From: Neolewinella aurantiaca
GTDB lineage: Bacteria; Bacteroidota; Bacteroidia; Chitinophagales; Saprospiraceae
Direction: 5' to 3'
DNA length: 64,000 bases
Assembly (NCBI RefSeq): GCF_008014675.1
Contig: NZ_VOXD01000012.1
Coordinates: forward strand, 1-64,000
The notes beneath the pieces were generated by a model. That model ran no database searches. It was not told where the DNA came from and saw nothing but the letters and a program-made list of their open reading frames with translations. The translations under genes and the position numbers were made by a program. Below are positions 58,540 to 64,000 of the stretch, one piece after another (position 1 is the first letter of the stretch; every line of letters begins with the position of its first letter).

Positions 58540-60980
58540 TAAAAAGGATACCCGAAGGCCAGTACAAAACGGAGGGATTTATCCGGAACTTCTCCCGCGT
58601 CCTGATACGGTGGCACCTGATCCGACAGCGGGTCTTCGTAAGGGACACGCAGCGGTTTCGCTATGTCTACGCGCAGGATCAGGAACTGGAGATCGAAACG
58701 AAAGCCCAGGCCCGCATCGAAGGCCAGCTCGTCCAGGAATGTTGAGGTCGTGAAGTCAGTGTTCAGGGGCTCCGTTTCTGTTTTGTAGGTCCAGATGTTT
58801 CCGGCGTCGAAGAAAGGAGCAATCTCGATCATTGAATTGAGCCGCTGCCGAAACTCGAAACTCGTTTCGAAGATCACGTTTCCGTACCCGCCCGAAGAGA
58901 GCAGGTTGGCGCCCTGAGGCGCGCTCCGGCCCGGTCCCAATTCACGTGGCGAGAAGCCACGAAGGCTGTTCGGCCCACCGATCGAGTACAGGTCGAAATA
59001 CGGGACAATGGCCCGTTCGGTAATCGGAACGGCTGCCCCGACGTGCAACCTTGCGGCGAATTGCTGGCGCTTATTGAAGGTCAGGTAATAGCGGAGGTCG
59101 GTTTCCAACTGCGGATAAATGCTACGTTCTGAATCCAAAAATTCAGCCTGGGTCCCAACCGGAAAAATGGTATTGAAACTCATCGCTACGGATTGCTGCC
59201 AAAACAGGTTATGGGTTTTCAACCCCTTCTTTCTGTCGTCGTAAGTGAGGATATAGTTCGGAGAAAAAACAATCATCCGGTCGAAGCGGCTGGCTCCGTT
59301 TTCAGCACCGGGCGCAACGCCCAGTTCGCGGGCCAGATCGAGCAACTGCGGCGTACTGACCCGGGGATCCTGAAAGCGGATGTTGATTGGGTAAAGGGCG
59401 TGAGACTTCGCGATTCTCCGTCTCCAGGTGTACCCGAACTTTCCGCTCAATTGAATGAGGCTGATGGATTCCATTGCATCGGGGTCTTCCTCCACCTGGG
59501 CCGAAAGCTCATCGAGCTGGTTGGTCGCTATTTCCGACGAGAAGCCCGACAGTCGCAGACTCAGGTTTTCCATTTTACCGCCCAGGCTAATCACCGTTCC
59601 GCTCGTCATCACGCGGGGAATGATTTTTCGTCGTTTGGGCATCCACAGCCGGGGAACCTCCAGGGTTGCAGTGAGCCCGTAGATGCCGCTGCGCGGCACC
59701 CGAACATCGCTTCCCGAACTAATGGCGTAACTGAAGTCTCCTTCCAGCCGGAGCAGTTCCGCTCCCTTCAGCAGGTTGCGGTTGATGTAGGCCAGGTGGA
59801 CGTTAGGGCCAAAATAGCGGGCGTTGTTGTACGTCAGGCCAAACTCTCCCTCAAACCGGCGCTGAAGCCGCGGCTGCATGGTCGCGTTCAGGGTCAGCAG
59901 GCTGTCGGTTCCCGGCAAGGGATCATAGCTCATGCTGATGTAGCGGAAGGTGTTGTAGTTCACCAGCCGGCGCAGGGTTTTATCGTGCTCAACCGGACTG
60001 TAAAGGTCGCCGCTTTCCTGGGCGAACGCTTCGTCCACGATTTTTGGGCGGAGCGGACAGTCGTCGCACAACACATTGAGCCCGCCGATTTTCACGGTGT
60101 CGGCCAGGAAACGGCGGGTAGTATCCCGCGGATTGACGTTGGGATACACGTTGATGGCCGAAATCCGCTGCGGGTAGAGGTGAGACGGAGGCGTATCATC
60201 CTTCAGTTTCAGCAGCATATTTACCTGATGGTCTCCCCCGACGGTATCGGCAAGAAAAACGAAATCGTCGGCCCGGGCATAGTAATAGCCAGCGTTGCGC
60301 AGTTGGGTTTCCCACCGTTGCCGTTCGGCTTTGATGAGGTCCAGGTCATAACGGGCTCCTCGTTTCAGGAGCGTCTTTTCGGCCAGGCTCGCTTCCACGA
60401 TGCGGGAAACCGAGGAGTCGGTCCAGAAGCGACGCAGCGAATCGATGGTGTACGGTCTGCCGACGGTCAGTGTATAGTCTGCCGAAATTTCGGGAGGATC
60501 AGTGAGGGTATCCAGCGTAAAATCAGCTTCGTTGTTGAAATATCCGTTGTTGGAGGCCCGGTTTTCCATCAGTGTATTTACGCTCTCCACCAGCGCCTCG
60601 TTGTAGAAGATCGGCGCGGTTCCCTTCGGGTCTTTATCCTCGTATTTTTCCGGCTTTTCAGCTGCTTTTTCCTGCCAGCGGTACCATCTCCAAATCTGGT
60701 AATACCCCAGAATGAAGTTTTTGTTATTAGTATTGTTGTTGAGGGTAGCGTTTACTTCGGTGGTTAGTTCGGCGACGTCTACCCCTTCCGGCGCTTCAAT
60801 GTTTACCGCTGCACCGCGGTACAGGTATTCACCTTCGGGGATGTACTTGCTGACGGAGCAGGAAGATAGCCAGATCATAATTCCACAAAAGGCAATAGCG
60901 TTCACGAAGGTTCGCGCCAGACCAAATCCGGGGCGACGGAGCGCGGGTGCAAAGAGTGGTTTTCCTGGTACGCTTTTCAT
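58539..60980 (-). CDS. tamL: TamL, TamA-like outer-membrane lipoprotein
   Basis: The start is the ATG at 60,978-60,980; a TTG three bases upstream is also in frame. The 813-residue product has a long n-region and lipobox WLSSC (Cys41), POTRA-like domains in the first ~400 residues, and a BamA/Omp85-type barrel, with the SIGGPNSLRGF hallmark and a C-terminal FVLAFGYPF. TamL is the lipidated Bacteroidota version of TamA, which works with TamB in outer-membrane assembly or lipid transport. It follows tamB by 3 bp. The n-region may contain degenerate repeat sequence (FAPALRRPG). Confidence 0.9.
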   Translation of the reverse strand: MKSVPGKPLFAPALRRPGFGLARTFVNAIAFCGIMIWLSSCSVSKYIPEGEYLYRGAAVNIEAPEGVDVAELTTEVNATLNNNTNNKNFILGYYQIWRWYRWQEKAAEKPEKYEDKDPKGTAPIFYNEALVESVNTLMENRASNNGYFNNEADFTLDTLTDPPEISADYTLTVGRPYTIDSLRRFWTDSSVSRIVEASLAEKTLLKRGARYDLDLIKAERQRWETQLRNAGYYYARADDFVFLADTVGGDHQVNMLLKLKDDTPPSHLYPQRISAINVYPNVNPRDTTRRFLADTVKIGGLNVLCDDCPLRPKIVDEAFAQESGDLYSPVEHDKTLRRLVNYNTFRYISMSYDPLPGTDSLLTLNATMQPRLQRRFEGEFGLTYNNARYFGPNVHLAYINRNLLKGAELLRLEGDFSYAISSGSDVRVPRSGIYGLTATLEVPRLWMPKRRKIIPRVMTSGTVISLGGKMENLSLRLSGFSSEIATNQLDELSAQVEEDPDAMESISLIQLSGKFGYTWRRRIAKSHALYPINIRFQDPRVSTPQLLDLARELGVAPGAENGASRFDRMIVFSPNYILTYDDRKKGLKTHNLFWQQSVAMSFNTIFPVGTQAEFLDSERSIYPQLETDLRYYLTFNKRQQFAARLHVGAAVPITERAIVPYFDLYSIGGPNSLRGFSPRELGPGRSAPQGANLLSSGGYGNVIFETSFEFRQRLNSMIEIAPFFDAGNIWTYKTETEPLNTDFTTSTFLDELAFDAGLGFRFDLQFLILRVDIAKPLRVPYEDPLSDQVPPYQDAGEVPDKSLRFVLAFGYPF

Positions 60981-60983
60981 CAA

Positions 60984-63900
60984 TTATCGTTTTTTTCCGA
61001 ACCAGCGGATCTTGTCAAAGTCCTTAGAGAAAGTCAGCCGTCCCCCAAATCTGATTACGTTCCCTCCTACCAGAATGTCCTGATCACGGTCGTTGAAGAA
61101 TTTAAGCCTGAAACTACCATCTTCATTGATCAGGTATTCGGCGGTGATATTGTCGAGGTACGTTTGGTTGGTACCCGCGAGTTCGTCTTCCGAGGTACCC
61201 GCTACCCCGTCGACGCTGATGATCACCCGCTCATCGAAGAGCGCTTTCCGGAGGCTGAGCCTCAGGTTCGTTTCCGTTTCTCCGGTCGACTCATTCTCAT
61301 AGCTGTCGAGACCGAAATCGAGTTCAACAAAGCCGATCAGCTGGTCGGCGAAGCTGTTGAGGTAATTATCCATCAGCTGCGTGATGGTAGTATTTACGAG
61401 GTTGTCGTTTGCCCCCGAGCTTTGGTCCAGCAGAGGCACATTGAAACTATTGAAGGCCAGTAGCTGGAACGCAGTCGCCGTCATCCGGCTGTCATCCTGC
61501 CGGATGGTACCCAGTGCATCACTGATCGAGCTAAGGCCCAGGTTCCCGTAGGCATCTTCGGGGTAGGTTACATCGGTAACGATCCGGCTGCCCTGCAAGT
61601 CGCCCTCAAGGCCAACATCCACATAGAACGTTTGGCTTCTCCGCAGGCCCGTGACGTCGGCTCCTTCACCCATGACCCCCTGCACCAGGGCGAGTGGTGA
61701 TGTTTTAGCCAGGTATCGGATTTTCAGGTCAAGCTGAGGGTTGATCAGGTCTCCAGTGAAGTTTACCGAGCTTCCTTTCAGGATATCGAACTTCTTGTTG
61801 ATGATTTTCTGGTAGATGAAGTCGTACGTCCCTTCTACAAGTTCGACTCTCCCAACGGCTTCCTGCCGTCCGTCCGGAAACATCTCCATCGTCAGGTTTC
61901 CTTCCGCCCTACCGACAAACTTCTGCCCCGAAACCGGATCGACGATAACCGTCACTTCCAGGTTGGGCCGGACGTCGAGGTCCATCGTCATACGGATGCC
62001 CGCCCGCTCGCTGTATACGCTGTCCGCCTGCAGAATATCTCTCCGGATGATGTCTCTCCATTGGTACCGCTCGGAGAAAATGACCACCCCTTCGGATTCA
62101 ACCAGTCCTTCTCCCGGGATGGTATAGACGTACGTTATCTCTGAATCGTCATTGGTTGTGGCAACTATGTCCAGCACAGGAACGGTTGCCGTTCCTGTTA
62201 TTTCCACGCGGGCATCAACGGACATTTTTCCGTAGTAAAGCTCGTTGTCCTTTCTAGTAGAGTTGATGGCGATGAAGTCATCGGCGACCACGAGCATATC
62301 CAGCTCAACGTTGCTGAAATCTCCTAGTCTTACCTCACCACTCACAACTGCCGATCCGTTCTCGCTGTCGTAGATTTTGAAGCTGTTACCAAAGTTGAAG
62401 ACACTGTTGTCGAAAAATATTGATTCGTCTCCCACTCTGAAACGCTCTCCGAGGAGACTGATCACCAAGCTTGCATCAACGAACTTCAACTGGCCATCGA
62501 GATCGGGCGCGGTGGCGGTGCCACCGATGTTTACCTTCCCCGTCAGGTAGCCCTCCGATTGGGTCAGGAAGCCCAGGCTAAAAGGTTCTGCGGACTCAAG
62601 CTGCAGTTTTTTCACATCCGCAATCAGGCTTATCGGCCCGTCCAGAGATACGTTGCCCTTCACGGTTGCGTTATTTCCTGCTTCCGTGAGGCTCACGTCT
62701 ACCAGGTAATTCTGCTCGTCGCTCGTCGTTGCGTTTGCTTCCAGAAGTCCGAGCCGTTGCCCGGCCCAACTCAGGTCATCGATACGTAAATCGGTATTCA
62801 GGCCGGGGTTGGTCATTACGTTATCAAGCCCGACCGAACCGTTCAGGATTCCTCCGGCTACTTCTTCGTCGGGGAAGACGAGGCGGCTTGGGGTGTTGAG
62901 GTTAAAATCGGTGAAGACCACCTCGATGTCTCCGGGGTCGGAGGTTTCGGCCCTGAGCGACTGTCTTCCATTTTGCAGCGCAAAATCACTGATCATCAGG
63001 GAGTCCCCGATCAGCGTAATCAGGTTTTCGCCGGGTACCGTCCACGTTTCGAAATTAAGAATTTGTTCCTCTTCAAAATGGGCCCTGATGGCATCCGTTT
63101 CCGGATCGACGTAAAGACCCAGATAGTGGCGCAAACTATCGGCCGGAGTATACATTTTCAGTTCTACCAGAATTTCGTCATTCACCGTTTCACCCGAGAG
63201 CCGGGTCTTACCGAGATCTACCTGATCGTTGTAGTTGATGTCGGACCAATCGGCCTCGAAATTCAGCGCAGCCGTATCTCCGATGACCCGCAGGGCGAGA
63301 TCGCTCGCTTCGACCCCGGCATAGTTTATATTTTTGAGGTCCATGTTGAAGAGCAAGGAAGGGGTCGCATCCCGGTAGAGCAGCGACATCTTCATCGGCG
63401 ACAGTTCGGTAAGGCCATCGATAAGGCCTCCCGTAAGTGGCTGAGGGCGCTTGAGGTCGAGGACGAAATCAAGTTCGCTGCCGTTCTCTACGGGGATCGG
63501 CTGACGCAGGTCTTCCTCCCAGTAAGCCATTACGAACTGCGTCAGTTTTTCGGGTGTCTTCAGAGGATCGAAGCGGCCAATAAGCTCTGCATCCATCACA
63601 TCGGAACGGACGTATATTTCGTTGTCCCAGTCGTGCATGCTTGCAGTAATGGCCATGCTGTCAACGAAGCTCCTGCCCTGGGCACCACGCAGGAAGACGC
63701 TGTCTAACCTTACGTATGCATCGAGGTTGTACGGGTCCAGGCCTTTGCTGCGGGCAACGAGGCTCCCTCTGAGCAGCATCGGCTCTTCCGTGATCTCCCA
63801 TTGCTGGAGGTCTATTCGTTTCAGCGTAACCTGGGCTTCCACCGATGCAACACTGTCTTCATCAACGGAGTATGCACCTGCGCCCTGCGCCATAAAAGCA

Positions 63901-64000
63901 GGGTGTGTGAAGTTGAAGTCGGCTTCGTAATTGTTGTCCTGAACCAAAGCGTTGAAATCAGCCCACTGCTCAGCACCGGTTCCCCCGATGGTAGCATCGA
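60984..64000 (-). CDS. tamB: TamB-family translocation/assembly protein (5' end outside window)
   Basis: TamB is a very long beta-taco protein that spans the periplasm from the inner membrane to TamL or TamA. Only the C-terminal ~1,005 residues lie here; the frame is open through 64,000, so the start is beyond the edge. The last ~300 residues carry the conserved TamB C-terminal domain (EGTYDFIYQKIINKKFDILKGSSVNFTG and DLKIRYLAKT...VDVGLEGDLQGSRIVTDV). Its stop is 3 bp before the tamL start, so both are one operon. A variant family A repeat sits near its N-terminal side. Confidence 0.9.
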   Translation of the reverse strand, partial: DATIGGTGAEQWADFNALVQDNNYEADFNFTHPAFMAQGAGAYSVDEDSVASVEAQVTLKRIDLQQWEITEEPMLLRGSLVARSKGLDPYNLDAYVRLDSVFLRGAQGRSFVDSMAITASMHDWDNEIYVRSDVMDAELIGRFDPLKTPEKLTQFVMAYWEEDLRQPIPVENGSELDFVLDLKRPQPLTGGLIDGLTELSPMKMSLLYRDATPSLLFNMDLKNINYAGVEASDLALRVIGDTAALNFEADWSDINYNDQVDLGKTRLSGETVNDEILVELKMYTPADSLRHYLGLYVDPETDAIRAHFEEEQILNFETWTVPGENLITLIGDSLMISDFALQNGRQSLRAETSDPGDIEVVFTDFNLNTPSRLVFPDEEVAGGILNGSVGLDNVMTNPGLNTDLRIDDLSWAGQRLGLLEANATTSDEQNYLVDVSLTEAGNNATVKGNVSLDGPISLIADVKKLQLESAEPFSLGFLTQSEGYLTGKVNIGGTATAPDLDGQLKFVDASLVISLLGERFRVGDESIFFDNSVFNFGNSFKIYDSENGSAVVSGEVRLGDFSNVELDMLVVADDFIAINSTRKDNELYYGKMSVDARVEITGTATVPVLDIVATTNDDSEITYVYTIPGEGLVESEGVVIFSERYQWRDIIRRDILQADSVYSERAGIRMTMDLDVRPNLEVTVIVDPVSGQKFVGRAEGNLTMEMFPDGRQEAVGRVELVEGTYDFIYQKIINKKFDILKGSSVNFTGDLINPQLDLKIRYLAKTSPLALVQGVMGEGADVTGLRRSQTFYVDVGLEGDLQGSRIVTDVTYPEDAYGNLGLSSISDALGTIRQDDSRMTATAFQLLAFNSFNVPLLDQSSGANDNLVNTTITQLMDNYLNSFADQLIGFVELDFGLDSYENESTGETETNLRLSLRKALFDERVIISVDGVAGTSEDELAGTNQTYLDNITAEYLINEDGSFRLKFFNDRDQDILVGGNVIRFGGRLTFSKDFDKIRWFGKKR
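63873..63891 (-). repeat. Variant family A repeat in tamB
   Basis: TGCACCTGCGCCCTGCGCC is a copy with one inserted base relative to the consensus. It encodes AQGAGA in TamB, just before the YSVDEDS segment. The match is weaker than for other copies. Confidence 0.5.

Noticed and set aside
60930-60956. Family A repeat in the tamL N-terminus (GCGCGGGTGCAAAG)
   Set aside because: Too many mismatches to the consensus; kept only as a remark in the tamL entry.

Overview
The window looks like a chromosomal segment of a free-living member of the Bacteroidota, probably a Saprospiria/Lewinella-like bacterium (an inference, no marker search was possible). Pointers are a type IX secretion sorting domain, a lipoprotein-type TamL next to TamB, many exported lipoproteins, TAnnTTTG-type promoter boxes, a Bacteroidota-style mraY with a large loop insertion, and fairly high GC with AT-richer islands.

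Layout. Positions 1-3,160 hold a broken T9SS cargo tail, small exported proteins and repeats. Positions 3,160-20,222 are one compact minus-strand division and cell wall (dcw) cluster in transcription order mraZ, rsmH, ftsL-like, ftsI (PASTA PBP), murE, mraY, murD, ftsW, murG, murC, ftsQ, ftsA, ftsZ, mostly with 1-11 bp overlaps. A 10-bp-period MraZ operator lies upstream of mraZ. Positions 20.7-31.6 kb carry an SGNH hydrolase, a lipoprotein, a DUF885 protein, a large AsmA-like protein, hemC and asnS. Positions 31.9-38.4 kb carry a lipoprotein, an ECF sigma factor with an overlapping anti-sigma-like gene, a 1-Cys peroxiredoxin behind a CRP/HcpR-type palindrome, and a CstB-like persulfide dioxygenase-rhodanese with a porin. 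Positions 38.4-54.7 kb hold a thioredoxin-like protein, a HAD phosphatase, a FadH-like flavoenzyme, two paralogous outer-membrane proteins around a TerB-like gene, an astacin-like protease, an AAA+ ATPase, a lactonase, a metallo-beta-lactamase-fold hydrolase, gatB and an RsmB-like methyltransferase. Then come a 1.4 kb repeat array, a PNPOx-like protein divergent from a MocR regulator, and tamL-tamB, with tamB running off the right edge.

The most striking feature is repetitive DNA that has entered coding sequence in frame, including essential genes. murE carries a 774-bp module of 258 codons: a DUF559 (VSR-like) nuclease domain with intact acidic residues and a 69-bp tandem repeat, bounded by 42-43 bp inverted repeats. 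A separate REP-like repeat of about 19 bp (consensus GGCGCGGnCGCAGGTGCAA) occurs roughly 17 times, between genes and inside murE, gatB, a FadH-like oxidoreductase, a metallo-hydrolase and probably tamB. murC has its own in-frame palindrome. Heptamer-repeat hairpins start on or over the TAG stop codons of ftsZ, ftsQ, ftsL and a hydrolase gene. A further nested-palindrome family forms a ~360-bp-period array between two convergent genes. All calls are by eye from sequence; no database search was possible.
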